From NCBI RefSeq assembly GCF_011764445.1, contig NZ_BLPG01000001.1, positions 7,829,001 through 7,893,000 of the forward strand: a DNA stretch of 64,000 nucleotides, given 5' to 3'. Shown in pieces: positions 19,601 to 28,648 of this stretch. The first letter of the stretch is position 1; the number at the start of each line of letters is the position of its first letter. A program made the position numbers and the translations under genes. This DNA comes from Phytohabitans rumicis (lineage in GTDB: Bacteria > Actinomycetota > Actinomycetes > Mycobacteriales > Micromonosporaceae). The notes beneath the pieces were generated by a model. The model saw only the letters and a list, made by a program, of their open reading frames with translations, had not been told where the DNA came from and did no database searches.

Positions 19601-22600
19601 CGCTCGGACACGAGGTGACCACCACGTACGAGCCGGCGTGGGGCGAGGAAACCTCCATCGTGGACGCCAACGGCCGGCGCACCGACCTGACGTACGACCC
19701 GCTCGGCCAGCTCACCGCCGTGTGGCTGCCCGGACGGTCCAAGGCGGACGGTGAGACGGCGAACGAGAAATACACCTACCTGGTCCGCACCAACGCCCCG
19801 AACGTGGTCACCACCGAGACGGTACGCGACGACGGCGGGTACGACGCCGGGTACGAGCTCTTCGACGGCCGGCTGCGGCCGCGGCAGACCCAGAAGCCGG
19901 CGCCGGACGGCGGCCGGATCGTCACCGACGCGTTCTACGACTCGCGCGGTCTGAAGGCCAAGACCAACGACGTCTACTGGAACGACGGGACGGCCGGCAC
20001 GACGCTAGCGACGGTCACGGACAACACGGTGCCCGCCCAGACCGTCTACTCGTACGACGGCGACGAGCGGGAAACCACCGAGATATTCCGCTCGTACGGC
20101 ACCGAGAAGTGGCGCACGCTGACGACGTACGGCGGCGACCGGGTGGCCGTCACCCCGCCGAGCGGCGGCACGGCCACCACGACGATCAGCGACGCCGCCG
20201 GCAAGACCGTCGAGTTGCGGCAGCACACCGGCGGCACCCCGTCGAGCGGCTACGACGTGACCAAGTACACGTACACCCGGGCCGGTGAGATCGCGAGCGT
20301 CACGGACGCGGCCGGGAACGTGTGGAAGTACGGGTACGACCTGCGTGGCCGCAAGACCCGGGACGAGGACCCGGACAAGGGCGTCACGTCGTACACCTAT
20401 GACGACGCCGACCAGGTGCTCACCACGACGGACGCGCGGAGCAAGACCCTCGCGTTCACCTACGACGACCTAGGTCGCCGGACGGGCATGTACGAGGGCT
20501 CCACGGCGGGGACCAAGCTGTCCGAGTGGACGTACGACACCCTCGCGAAGGGCAAGCTCACGTCGTCCATCCGGTACGTGAACGGCAACCCCTACACCAC
20601 CGCGGTCAACAACTACGACCCGATGTACCGCTCGCTGGGCACGACGGTGACGATCCCGGCCGCGGAGGGTGCGCTGGCCGGCAGCTACCGGGTCAACACC
20701 GGCTACACCGACACGGGACTGCCGCTGCTCACCTCCTATCCGGCGGCCGGCGGGCTGGCGGCGGAGACGCTGCGCTACAGCTACGACGTCAACGGCCGCC
20801 TGACCAGCGCCCAAGCCGGATTGTCCACAATGCTCACGGGCGCGACGTACACGCCGTACGGCGAACCGGCGCAGTACACCCTGCAAGCCGTTGCCGGCAA
20901 GCAGCTGGTGCAGACCTTCATGTACGACGACGCCACCCGCAAGCTGAGCCGGGCCATCGTCGACCGGAACGTCTCGCCCACCCGCCTCGCCGACGTCAAC
21001 TACACCTATGACCCAGCGGGGAACGTCACGAAGGTCGCGGACGGGTCCGACGTGCAGTGCTTCACGTACGACTACCTGAAGCGGCTGACGAGCGCGTGGA
21101 CGGCGACCAACGACTGCGCGACCGCGCCGAGCACGTCCGTCCTGGGTGGACCGGCGCCGTACTGGCAGTCCTGGACGTACGACAAGACCGGCAACCGGCT
21201 CACCGAAACGAACTACCACACCACCACCGGTGCCGGCACCACGAGCGACTACGCGTACCCGGCGGCGGGTGCGGCCCGGCCGCACGGCCTGAACAGCGTG
21301 ACCACCAACGGCCAGACCACCAGCTACGGGTACGACGACGCCGGCAACACCACCACCCGGCCCGGCCAGGCCCTCACCTGGGACACCGAAGGCCACCTGG
21401 CCACGGTCACCGAGAACGGCAAGACGTCCGAGTTCCTCTACGACGCGGAGGGCGGCCGGCTGATCCGCCGCGACGCGGACACCGTGACGCTCTATCTCGG
21501 CGGGACCGAGCTGGAGCTGACCCGGACGACCGGCGCCGTCGGGGCGACCCGGTTCTACCAGCTGGGCACCATCGCCGCGGTGCGGTCCACGAGCGGCGGC
21601 CTGTCGTTCGAGGCGAAGGACCGGCTGGGCACCGCGCAGATCTCGGTCGACGCGGACGACCTGGCGGTCACGCAGCGGCGGTACCTGCCCTTCGGCGAGC
21701 AGCGCGGCGCGGTGCCGGCGAGCTGGCCGTCGGAGAAGGGCTACGTGGGCGGCACCGTCGACGGGACCGGCCTGACCCATCTCGGCGCCCGCGAGTACGA
21801 CGCGGACACCGGGCGGTTCGTCTCGGTCGACCCGGTCATCGACCACACCGACCCGCAGCAGATGAACGCGTACGCCTACGCCAACAACACCCCCGTCACC
21901 CTGCACGACCCGGACGGCCGGTGGGCGGTGTTGCCGGGCGGCCACTACTGCGACGGGTGTAGCGGCGACTACGTACACAAGCCGTCGAAACCCAAGAAGA
22001 AGAAGGCGAAGAAGAAGAGCAGCGGCAGTAGTTCGACGTACTACTGCGACAGCTGCGACTACTCCAGGCCGGCCAAGAAGGTCTACCCGGGCGACCTGCG
22101 GCAGCACGACAACGCGATCGCGGCCGAGGCGCGCCGGCTGGCCCGGGAGTACGCCGCCAAGAAGGCCCGCGAGGAGGCCGCCAAGAAGGCCAAGCTGGCC
22201 GCGAAGAAGGCGGCGCAGAAGAAGTGGGACTCCTGCGTGGCCCAGTACGGCGTACAGCGGTCCGCGAAGTGCGGCGCGCGACCGATCGCCGCCACGAAGA
22301 AGAGCTCCGGCGTGGGCAGCGTGCTCAACCACCTCTACGAGCACATGTTCGCGGAGTGGTCGGTGTGCGCCGGCCACAACTGCGCCAAGATAAAGATCCA
22401 GGGCGGCAAGTTCCGCTTCGGCGCCTCGCGGCAGATGAAGTCGTCCAAGCCGTCGCTCGACACGCTGTTCCCCAACATCGGGTACTCGCACCTGGCCAGC
22501 GGCCGGGAGAAGCAGAGCATGTCGATCCAGACGGGCCGCTACTCCGTCGGCTGGGGGATCGACGACAAGGGCCAGATGAACTTCAACGACTGGGAGATCA

Positions 22601-22689
22601 AGGTCGGCACGACCCCACGGGGCGGCTGGTTCGGCCCACCCGAGATGAACGTCTCGTTCACCCGCTCCATCTGGGAGTACTTCCCGTGA
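16624..22689 (+). CDS. RHS/YD-repeat polymorphic-toxin-like protein 1
   Basis: 2021 residues; GTG start with GGGGAG upstream and a signal peptide (VKKWIAAAAAAVMAGSLLVAEPAAA). An SpvB-like N-terminal region (GGDYEATPLSRSSSWDVG, VDGRTASTNNQTSWAGEGWDL) is followed by many YD repeats (for example YTYDDADQV, FTYDYLKRL) and the RHS core (GLTHLGAREYDADTGRFVSVDP), ending at DPDG near residue 1763. The last about 258 residues are unique: two CDxC motifs, a lysine/alanine-rich helix (about 1840-1880) and a beta-rich tip (AEWSVCAGHNCAKIKI to the end). The tip family is not recognised. The stop directly abuts the stop of the convergent transporter gene, so no co-directional immunity gene follows. Confidence 0.88.
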   Translation: MKKWIAAAAAAVMAGSLLVAEPAAASKPAPEPPLWRAPATQTEKSVPVKDFAPRAERARPAVVGAQPATVAWPASGEAEVSLSRTRTRAGKTPVSVGAATTGTARVRVLDRAAADRAGVPGLLFTVGAAERKGVSVSVDYSSFRNAYGGDWASRLRLVELPACALSTPDRAECRTATPLPTRNEVREGTLSAEVTVGATTVLAAAAAPNGSGGDYEATPLSRSSSWDVGGAAGDFSWSYQMDAPPAFGGPAPDLDLRYNSSGVDGRTASTNNQTSWAGEGWDLTEGFVERRYKSCSDDVSTTPKPYDLCWETDNAFLNLGDKTTELVKDATTGAWRLRNDDGSKVERLSGVTNWDNDGEYWKLTTTDGTQYFFGMHRLPGWTDGGAVTQSVYTAPVYGNDAGEPCHASTFAASYCTQAWRWNLDYVVDPNGNAMSYWYTKEWNYYGRNRVATDDTAYVRGGYLSRIDYGQRSDTIYTASAPARVVLGVEERCAAGATCGTETITKDTAKNWPDVPYDQNCNSGATCTELFAPTFWSRKRLKTVTTRVLVSGTTYKDVDAYTLAYAFREPGDGTSPQLWLSSIAHSGKVGGSAALPAVTFEGTQLENRVDAEEGIPPMYRWRLTDVYDEFGGHVRVNYSGKECTRANPPTPDANTKRCFPHYWTPEGATAPKLDWFHKYVAVQVLQDDQSGVAGIEQTDYEYSGGGAWRYDDNELTPAKYRTWSEWRGFARVKVTHGASGDVRSQTETLYYRGMDGDKLSSGTRSATVTDSEGVAVADHEALSGNPRELITYNGPGGAVLDGEIRDYWISAATATRGSTKAYLSGVTKKRNRLALAAGGWQRTEVQTAYDSYGLPTQVNDLGDTSKSDDDECVRTTYTTRDTSKWLVGFAAREERVAVACTATPSRPADVLSDVRTFYDGSTTAGAAPSKGDVTLTQELASYSGSTPAYVQSTRATYDIYGRTLDSFDALNRKTSTRFTPATGGLVTSGTLTNALGHEVTTTYEPAWGEETSIVDANGRRTDLTYDPLGQLTAVWLPGRSKADGETANEKYTYLVRTNAPNVVTTETVRDDGGYDAGYELFDGRLRPRQTQKPAPDGGRIVTDAFYDSRGLKAKTNDVYWNDGTAGTTLATVTDNTVPAQTVYSYDGDERETTEIFRSYGTEKWRTLTTYGGDRVAVTPPSGGTATTTISDAAGKTVELRQHTGGTPSSGYDVTKYTYTRAGEIASVTDAAGNVWKYGYDLRGRKTRDEDPDKGVTSYTYDDADQVLTTTDARSKTLAFTYDDLGRRTGMYEGSTAGTKLSEWTYDTLAKGKLTSSIRYVNGNPYTTAVNNYDPMYRSLGTTVTIPAAEGALAGSYRVNTGYTDTGLPLLTSYPAAGGLAAETLRYSYDVNGRLTSAQAGLSTMLTGATYTPYGEPAQYTLQAVAGKQLVQTFMYDDATRKLSRAIVDRNVSPTRLADVNYTYDPAGNVTKVADGSDVQCFTYDYLKRLTSAWTATNDCATAPSTSVLGGPAPYWQSWTYDKTGNRLTETNYHTTTGAGTTSDYAYPAAGAARPHGLNSVTTNGQTTSYGYDDAGNTTTRPGQALTWDTEGHLATVTENGKTSEFLYDAEGGRLIRRDADTVTLYLGGTELELTRTTGAVGATRFYQLGTIAAVRSTSGGLSFEAKDRLGTAQISVDADDLAVTQRRYLPFGEQRGAVPASWPSEKGYVGGTVDGTGLTHLGAREYDADTGRFVSVDPVIDHTDPQQMNAYAYANNTPVTLHDPDGRWAVLPGGHYCDGCSGDYVHKPSKPKKKKAKKKSSGSSSTYYCDSCDYSRPAKKVYPGDLRQHDNAIAAEARRLAREYAAKKAREEAAKKAKLAAKKAAQKKWDSCVAQYGVQRSAKCGARPIAATKKSSGVGSVLNHLYEHMFAEWSVCAGHNCAKIKIQGGKFRFGASRQMKSSKPSLDTLFPNIGYSHLASGREKQSMSIQTGRYSVGWGIDDKGQMNFNDWEIKVGTTPRGGWFGPPEMNVSFTRSIWEYFP

Positions 22690-24896
22690 TTACTCGAAGC
22701 GGACGGTGTCGAGGCGGGTGGCGGTGTCCATGAACGGCAGGGCGGTCAGCGACACGGCGAACGCGGCCAGGACGCCCACACCGAGCCCGGCGAAGAATTC
22801 GCCGCTGGGCAGGATCCAGTCCTTGGGCGGGATCGTCGCGAGCGACTGGACCGTCGCCAGTCCCACGCCGAAGAGCACCGTGAGGGCGAGCGGGGCCCCG
22901 GTTTCCAGGAGGACGATGCGGCGCAGTTCGCCGATGCGTACCCCGGAGGCGCGCAACAGCGCGAACGGCCGGCGGCGCTCCAGGATCCCGGCGATCACCG
23001 AGACGGTCAGGCTGCACGCCGTGAACAGGAGGATGAACACCGTCGCGTACGGCAGCACGCTGGCGAACAGGGTCAGGTCCAGCAGCGGCTCCGCGGTCAG
23101 GTCCTCGCTGGTCTTGTTGCGCGACAGCGGCACCGCGACCGCGGCGAGCGTCCGGATCCGCTCCTGCGCGGCGGGCGTGCCGTCGGTGGGGATCAGCAGC
23201 GTCTGGATGGGCAATAGGTCGGCGTCGGGACCGGGCTCGGCGAAGGTCATCGGCTGGAAGATGCGGTCGGCGCTGCTCGGGTTCGGGTACGGCAGGGTGA
23301 ACATGTCCTCCGCCCGCAGGAACTCCTGGCCGAAGGGGACACCCTCGCGGTACACCGGCAGCGGGCAGTCCAGGTCGGTGACCCGGGCCAGTTCGGTGCA
23401 CGCGACGACGATCTGCGGGCCCGGCGCCAGGCGCGCGACGACCACGCCGTCGGACATGAGCGGGGCGAGCGCGGCGTCCGGCGCACCCTGCACGTGCACC
23501 GCGACGACACCGGGATCAAGCGGTGGTCGGCCGGGAGCGAGCAGGGACTGGTTGTCGGCGCGACCGGGTTGCTCGTTCGCCGCCACGGCGAAGCCCAGCG
23601 AGGTAGCCACGTAGATGGCGATGGCCGCGCCGCCGACCATGCGGAAGGTGCTGTAGGGGTCGGCCGCGATCCGCCGGGCCACGATGAGTGTGCTGGCGCT
23701 CCGGCTCAACCGGGCCATGCCGCGACTGATCCACATGCACACCCAGGCGCCGGCGAGGAAGAACCCGACCAATGTGGACAGCAGGGAGACCATAAAGACC
23801 AGTTGTAGGGCGACCCTTACCAGCGTTGGGAAGTCGGCGTTCTGCGGATCGTTGGACACGTACACGGACAGCCAGGTGCCCGCGAGCCCGACGGCGATCG
23901 GCGTGAGCCGCCAGAGGCCGGGGGCCGGCGCCGCGCGCGGTGGCGTACGCCGAGCGGCGTGATCTGGACCGGGTTGAGCGCGAGCAGCGTGGTGCCCACC
24001 GCGATCAGCGGAACCCCGAGCAGGACCACCAGCAGCGGCACCAGGGGCACGACGACGTCGTCGGCGAAGATGGGCATGCCGTGACCCAGCGTCACCCGGC
24101 TCGCCACGACGGGTTTGAGCAGAAGGAAGGCCAACCAGCCGAGCAGGGTCCCGGCGAGGGCGGCGAGGGCGGTCTCGGTCGCGGCGAGCACGGCGGTCTG
24201 CAACCTGGTCGCGCCGGCCAGGCGTACGGCGGCGAACCGCAGCTCGCGCCGCGCCCCGCCGACCCGGGTCGTCATGGCGACGAACACGACCACCGGGCCG
24301 ATGACCAACACCGCGATCATGCCGAAGAAGATGCCCCACAGCCCGGCCAGGTCCAGGCGGATGCCGGGCTGCTCGATGCCCTGGATCTCTGTCGCGCCGT
24401 GCATGGCGCGCATCTGTTCGGGCGTGTGGCCGATGATGGCCACGAGCTCGTCGGGCATGACGAGGCCGTCCGGGCCGATGCTCCCGGCGACGCGGCCCGG
24501 AAACCGGTTGTCCAGCTGGTCGTCGGGCACGGTCCGCATGAGTTCGGCGAGCGCGGGCGAGACCAGCTTTTCCCCCGGGCCGGGCAGGCGCTCCACGCCC
24601 GGCGGCACCGGCGGTCGCGACCCGAGCGGAGCGACGTGTACGCGGATGATGTCGTGGCCGGCGTACCGGTCGGTGACGGCGAGCCACAGCGCATGGTCCG
24701 GCGCGGTGGGTGGGCTGGCCGCGGTGGTGCGGTGCCACGCCAGCCGGTCGACGTGACTTTGCAGGATCGGCAGCGCGGACAACGCCACCAGGATCAGCGG
24801 CACGCCGATCGCGACCCCCACGCCCATCAACGCCATCCGGGCCAGGCTCTCCCGCCCGCCCGCGAACGCCATCCGTAAACCGAGCAGGATGCTCAT
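22690..24896 (-). CDS. ABC exporter permease with two FtsX/MacB-type domains (apparent frameshift)
   Basis: From ATG 24896, one frame encodes the N-terminal helix, an extracellular domain and an FtsX core (GIFFGMIAVLVIGPVVVFVAM) as far as TPLGVRHRA. One base is missing near 23932-23938, after which a second frame continues APAPGLWRLTPIAVGLAGTW to a second FtsX core and the TAA stop at 22690. Restored length is about 735 residues. It is translationally coupled by ATGA to the ATPase gene. The pair resembles MacB/LolD/YknYZ exporters for lipids, peptides or antibiotics; the cargo is unknown. Confidence 0.82.
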
Positions 24897-25597
24897 GGCA
24901 TCACCGCCGGCAACACCGTCTGTCCATCCCGGACGGTGACCTGGCGGTCGGCGTACGCCGCCACCCGCGGCTCGTGGGTGACCAGGACGACGCTGGCTCC
25001 CTCCGTCTTCGCCGTGGTCACGAGCAACTCCATGACCTGCTCGGCGGCGACCGAGTCCAGTGAGCCGGTCGGCTCGTCGGCGAACACGACGCGCGGGCCG
25101 GCGATCAGGGCCCGGGCCACCGCGACGCGCTGCCCCTGCCCGCCGGAGATCTCACCGGGCAACCGGTCCGCGGAATCCTCCAACCCCAGGCGTGGCAACC
25201 ACCTCTGGGCCTCCGCCAGCGCGGTGCGCCGGCGCGTGCCGCCGAGCAGCAGGGGAAGCGCGATGTTTTCGCGTACGGGCAGCTCCGGCACCAACTGTCC
25301 GAATTGGAACACGAAGCCGAACACGCTGCGCCGCAACCGGCTGCGCTGGCCGTCGAACATCCGGTTGACCTGCTGCCCCTCGAAGATCACCTCTCCGGCG
25401 TCCGGTGTGAGGACGCCACCCAGGCAATGCAGCAGGGTGGACTTGCCGGAACCGCTGGGGCCCATCACCGCGAGCACCTCGCCCGCGGCAACGGAGATGT
25501 CGACCCCGCGCAGCGCCGGGATCGGCCCGAAACTCTTGTACAGCCCGCGCCCGAGCAGCAGCGGCACCCCGTCGTTGGGCATAGCTGACACCGACAT
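24893..25597 (-). CDS. ABC exporter ATP-binding protein, LolD/MacB type
   Basis: About 234 residues from ATG 25597 (MSVSAMPNDGVPLLLGRG); ATG 25582 and an upstream extension to 25666 are alternatives. All ATPase motifs are intact: Walker A GPSGSGKST, Q-loop FVFQFGQLVPELPV, signature ISGGQGQRVAVARAL, Walker B VVFADEPTGSLD and the H-loop VTHEP. It partners with the FtsX-type permease, whose start codon overlaps its stop. A -10-like TATAGT ends seven bases before the ATG, consistent with a leaderless transcript. Confidence 0.9.
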   Translation of the reverse strand: MSVSAMPNDGVPLLLGRGLYKSFGPIPALRGVDISVAAGEVLAVMGPSGSGKSTLLHCLGGVLTPDAGEVIFEGQQVNRMFDGQRSRLRRSVFGFVFQFGQLVPELPVRENIALPLLLGGTRRRTALAEAQRWLPRLGLEDSADRLPGEISGGQGQRVAVARALIAGPRVVFADEPTGSLDSVAAEQVMELLVTTAKTEGASVVLVTHEPRVAAYADRQVTVRDGQTVLPAVMP

Positions 25598-25604
25598 GCC
25601 GCGG

Positions 25605-25628
25605 ACTATACCCGACGAGTATACCCGA
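25605..25628 (-). promoter_or_regulatory. Promoter with tandem TATACCCGA repeats upstream of the ABC exporter
   Basis: TATACCCGA occurs twice (25607-25615 and 25620-25628) with a 13-base period. On the minus strand the first copy forms the -10-like TATAGT. The second lies within the near-palindrome CGAGTATACCCG. A repressor covering both repeats would block the promoter; the regulator is unknown. Confidence 0.5.
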
Positions 25629-25732
25629 TGGGTAGAGCGGACGGAGGCGTTCTGGAGGATCGGCAACCGCTGACCTCTGTGCGTCGTCCAAGGACCTGGC
25701 GTCGTGCGAGAGGACGGGGAGAGAACGTACCG

Positions 25733-25852
25733 GTGGGCCGGTGGCTCGGCTCCGCCTCCCGCGCGGGGTTGGACGGCGACGTGCTGGTGTTCCTCGACGC
25801 CCAGGGCAACGAGACGGGTCGGCTGCGGCGCGCCGCGGGTACGCCCCAGTAG
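25733..25852 (+). CDS. Possible 39-residue peptide
   Basis: GTG 25733 is preceded by GGGGAGAG (25717-25724) at normal spacing and opens a short frame (MGRWLGSASRAGLDGDVLVFLDAQGNETGRLRR...) that ends at TAG 25850-25852. The composition looks protein-like, with a GDVLVFLDAQGNETG beta-hairpin pattern, but I recognise no family and it may be the end of a lost gene. The arms CCCAGTAG (25845-25852) and CTACTGGG (25892-25899) after it could form a weak hairpin before the convergent regulator gene. Confidence 0.3.
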   Translation: MGRWLGSASRAGLDGDVLVFLDAQGNETGRLRRAAGTPQ

Positions 25853-25927
25853 GGGTCCCCTCTTGGCGTCCGGCGCATGAGTAGGGGCGCTCTACTGGGT
25901 ACCACGCCCGAGGTTCGCCGCGCTGGG

Positions 25928-28648
25928 TCAGCTCGCCTCCAGCGCGGTCAGCAGAGCGCGTGCCCGCGCCACACCCGGGTAGTGGGCGCAGGCCAGGCTC
26001 AGATCCAGCGCCCGCGACGCGCACCGCCTCGCACGCTCCGGCTGCCCGGCGTCCCGGTGGGCAGCGGCCAGCACATTGGACAGTTGCGCGGCGAAGAGCC
26101 TGGCCCCGGTGGCGTTGGCGTCGGCGAGTGCGGCCTCGGCGTGCGATACGCGCTGCGGCTGCGGCACCCGCTGAGCCTGCGCCAGCCCGGCAAGCGCGAA
26201 GATCTTGATCGTCTGGTATCCGGTGCGCCGGCCGATGCGCAGCGCCTGCACATGCCGGGACAGGGCGTCTGGGTGACGGCCTGCCCGCAGGTCTGCGTCG
26301 GCGAGGCGGATCAGTGCGTACCCGGCGAGTTGGGGAACCTCCAGTTCGCGGGCGAGCGCCAGGGCCTCGTCCGCCGCGTCCGTGGCCTCGCCGTCGCGGC
26401 CCAGGTCGTGCAGGGCCGCGGCGAGGGCGACGAGGTTGTAGGCGCGAATGTGGCGGTCACCCATGTCCACCGCGAGGGCGACGCCGGCTCGGGCGTGCTC
26501 CTCCGCGGTGGCGGTGTCGCCGCGATCCCGAGCCACCATGCTCAGGATCATGCGGCCCACGGCTTGCTCGCCGCGCGCGCCGAGCCGGGCGTAGTGGTCG
26601 AAGGCTTGCCGGGCGTACGCGGTGGCCAGCGCCGGCTCACCCCAACGGTGATAGACGCGGGCGAGGTTGAAAAGGAACATCGGCGGACAATTCAGGTAGC
26701 CGTCGGACTCCAGCAGTAACCGGGCCGCGTGCAGCGACCGCGCGGCCGAGGCCAACATACCGATCTCGATACGCGCCGAGGCCACGCTGTTGAGCGCGAA
26801 GATTTCGCCGTCCCGCCAGCCCAACTCGCGGGCGAGCAGGAGCGCGCGATCGGTCTCGACCGCGGCGATCTCCCTTGTCCTGCCGTCCTTTCCCTGGATG
26901 CGCCGGAGGTTCATCAGGGCGCTGGCTTGGCCGGCCGGGTCACCGTCGGCCTCGGCGCTGGCGAGCGCGGCCTGCGCCACTCGGTCCCACTCGTCGGTGG
27001 CAGTCTGCCGCCAGAAGTAGCCGCTCAGTTCGGCGGCCAGTCGCCACGCCCGGGTGCGGTGCGGCTGACCCGGCGCCGGCACGATCAGCGCCACCAGGTT
27101 GGGCCGCTCCCGATCCAGCCAGGCCAGGGCATCCACGGCCGTGGCCGGGCTCGGCTCGGCCGCCGCGGCCGGTGCCGGTGGCAGCGGGAACCGCGGTGGC
27201 TGGGGGTAGAGGAATGCGGCGGCCGCGTGCGCGCTGTGCAGGTACCAGTCGAAAAGCCGCTGCACGGCGCCCGCACAAATCGGTGCCTCCTCACGCTCGC
27301 GCAGCTTGCCTACCGCGTACGCGCGCAGCAGGTCATGGAACGTGTACCGGTCGTCGGTGTGCTCCTGGACCAGGTGTGCAGCCGCGAGGCGTTCGAGCAG
27401 ATGCGCGGCCTTCACCGGATCGATGTCGGCCAGCGCGGCGCACGCCCCGGCGGTGAAGTCCGGACCGGGCACCAGCCCGAGCAGGCGCAACAGGGCCGCC
27501 TCGTCGGTCCCGAGGGTGTCGTAGGAAAGATCGAGTGCCGCGTTCAGGCCGCTATAAGGGTCATCGGCCGGCGCCGCACCCTCCGCGGCCAACTGCCGGA
27601 GGTACGTGTCGATGCGGCGCGACGGTCGGTCGGCGAGGTTGGCCGCGGCGACCCGCAGCGCCAGCGGCAGGTTGGCGCAGGCGCGCACCAGTTCCCGCGT
27701 GGCCTGCGGCTCCCGGGCCAAGCGCGCCTCGCCAACGATCTCGGCGAGCAGCGACAACGCCTCCGCGTTGCCGAGGGGGCCCAGTGCCACCCGCTTGGCG
27801 CCGTCCCGGGCCACCAGACCGGACAGCCGGTCGCGGCTGGTCACCACGGCGACGCAGCCGTCGGCCGCGGGCAGCAGCGGCCGTACCTGATCGGGGTCGC
27901 GCGCGTTGTCGAGCACCACGAGCACGCGCTGCCCGTCGAGCAGACCGCGGTAGAGCCCGGCTGCGGTGTCCACGTTGGAGGGAATCTCCTCCGTGGGCAC
28001 GCCCAGTGCCGGCAGCAGTTGCGTCAAAGCCTCCATGGCGAGCAACGGCTTCGCGGTGTCGTACCCACGCAGGTTCACGTAGAGGCGGCCGTCGGGGAAG
28101 CGGTGTCGGGCGCGGTGGCCCCAGCTGAGCGCGAGCGCGGTCTTGCCCACCCCGGCCGTGCCGCACACCACGACGATTCTCGCCCGCCCGTCATCGGCCC
28201 CGAGCCGGTCCAACTCGGACAGTTCGGCGTCGCGGCCGGTGAAATCGGCGGGCGGAGCCGGCAGCCGCGCCCGCCCTGGCAGGGTCGCATGGTGCAGCCG
28301 CTGTGGATACGCCTGTTCCAGCGCATTCGCTTCCAGCCACCGGCGGCGCCACACCGGCAGGATCTCGTCGAGCTCCTCGGTGCGTTGCGCATGTCGCAGA
28401 CATCCCGTCACGTATGCGCGGGTTGCCTCCCAAGTCGGGAAGCGACGACCGCCGGCAGCCTCGGAGAGGGTCCCCGACCCGCAATGAGACAGCCTGCCGA
28501 GCAGGCGGTATGCCGGATCGCGGCAGTCATGGCGCAGCGCGCGGAGCCGCTGCGCGAACACCCGTCGATGTGGCGGCAGGGTGGGATCGAGCAGGCCCTC
28601 TTTGCGACCTCTTCGGCGGGCGTCCGGACTGCCGATCACGTCAGTCAC
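25928..28648 (-). CDS. NB-ARC/TPR regulator (AfsR-like without a SARP domain)
   Basis: 906 residues. The N-terminal about 110 residues form a short helical domain (FAQRLRALRHDCRDPAYRLLGRLSH ... FPTWEATRAYVTGCL) seen in actinobacterial NB-ARC regulators; it is not the winged-helix/BTAD DNA-binding part of SARP proteins. A STAND ATPase follows: Walker A GTAGVGKTA (about 163-171), Walker B VLVVLDNA, CVAVVTSRDRLSGL and NLPLALRVAAANL. The C-terminal half (about 520-906) is TPR repeats. It would act as an ATP-dependent sensor or scaffold. It is divergent from the second LamG/RHS pair, with 255 bases between the starts. Confidence 0.85.
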   Translation of the reverse strand: MTDVIGSPDARRRGRKEGLLDPTLPPHRRVFAQRLRALRHDCRDPAYRLLGRLSHCGSGTLSEAAGGRRFPTWEATRAYVTGCLRHAQRTEELDEILPVWRRRWLEANALEQAYPQRLHHATLPGRARLPAPPADFTGRDAELSELDRLGADDGRARIVVVCGTAGVGKTALALSWGHRARHRFPDGRLYVNLRGYDTAKPLLAMEALTQLLPALGVPTEEIPSNVDTAAGLYRGLLDGQRVLVVLDNARDPDQVRPLLPAADGCVAVVTSRDRLSGLVARDGAKRVALGPLGNAEALSLLAEIVGEARLAREPQATRELVRACANLPLALRVAAANLADRPSRRIDTYLRQLAAEGAAPADDPYSGLNAALDLSYDTLGTDEAALLRLLGLVPGPDFTAGACAALADIDPVKAAHLLERLAAAHLVQEHTDDRYTFHDLLRAYAVGKLREREEAPICAGAVQRLFDWYLHSAHAAAAFLYPQPPRFPLPPAPAAAAEPSPATAVDALAWLDRERPNLVALIVPAPGQPHRTRAWRLAAELSGYFWRQTATDEWDRVAQAALASAEADGDPAGQASALMNLRRIQGKDGRTREIAAVETDRALLLARELGWRDGEIFALNSVASARIEIGMLASAARSLHAARLLLESDGYLNCPPMFLFNLARVYHRWGEPALATAYARQAFDHYARLGARGEQAVGRMILSMVARDRGDTATAEEHARAGVALAVDMGDRHIRAYNLVALAAALHDLGRDGEATDAADEALALARELEVPQLAGYALIRLADADLRAGRHPDALSRHVQALRIGRRTGYQTIKIFALAGLAQAQRVPQPQRVSHAEAALADANATGARLFAAQLSNVLAAAHRDAGQPERARRCASRALDLSLACAHYPGVARARALLTALEAS

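Noticed and set aside
16459-19611. A 1050-codon open frame on the minus strand opposite RHS gene 1
   Set aside because: It lies antisense to a clearly coding gene with YD repeats. Its translation is dominated by Arg, Val, Gly and Ala without domains, as expected for the complementary frame of GC-rich coding DNA.
25928-28648. SARP-type antibiotic pathway activator
   Set aside because: The N-terminus lacks the OmpR-like winged helix and BTAD domain, and there is no biosynthetic gene cluster nearby.
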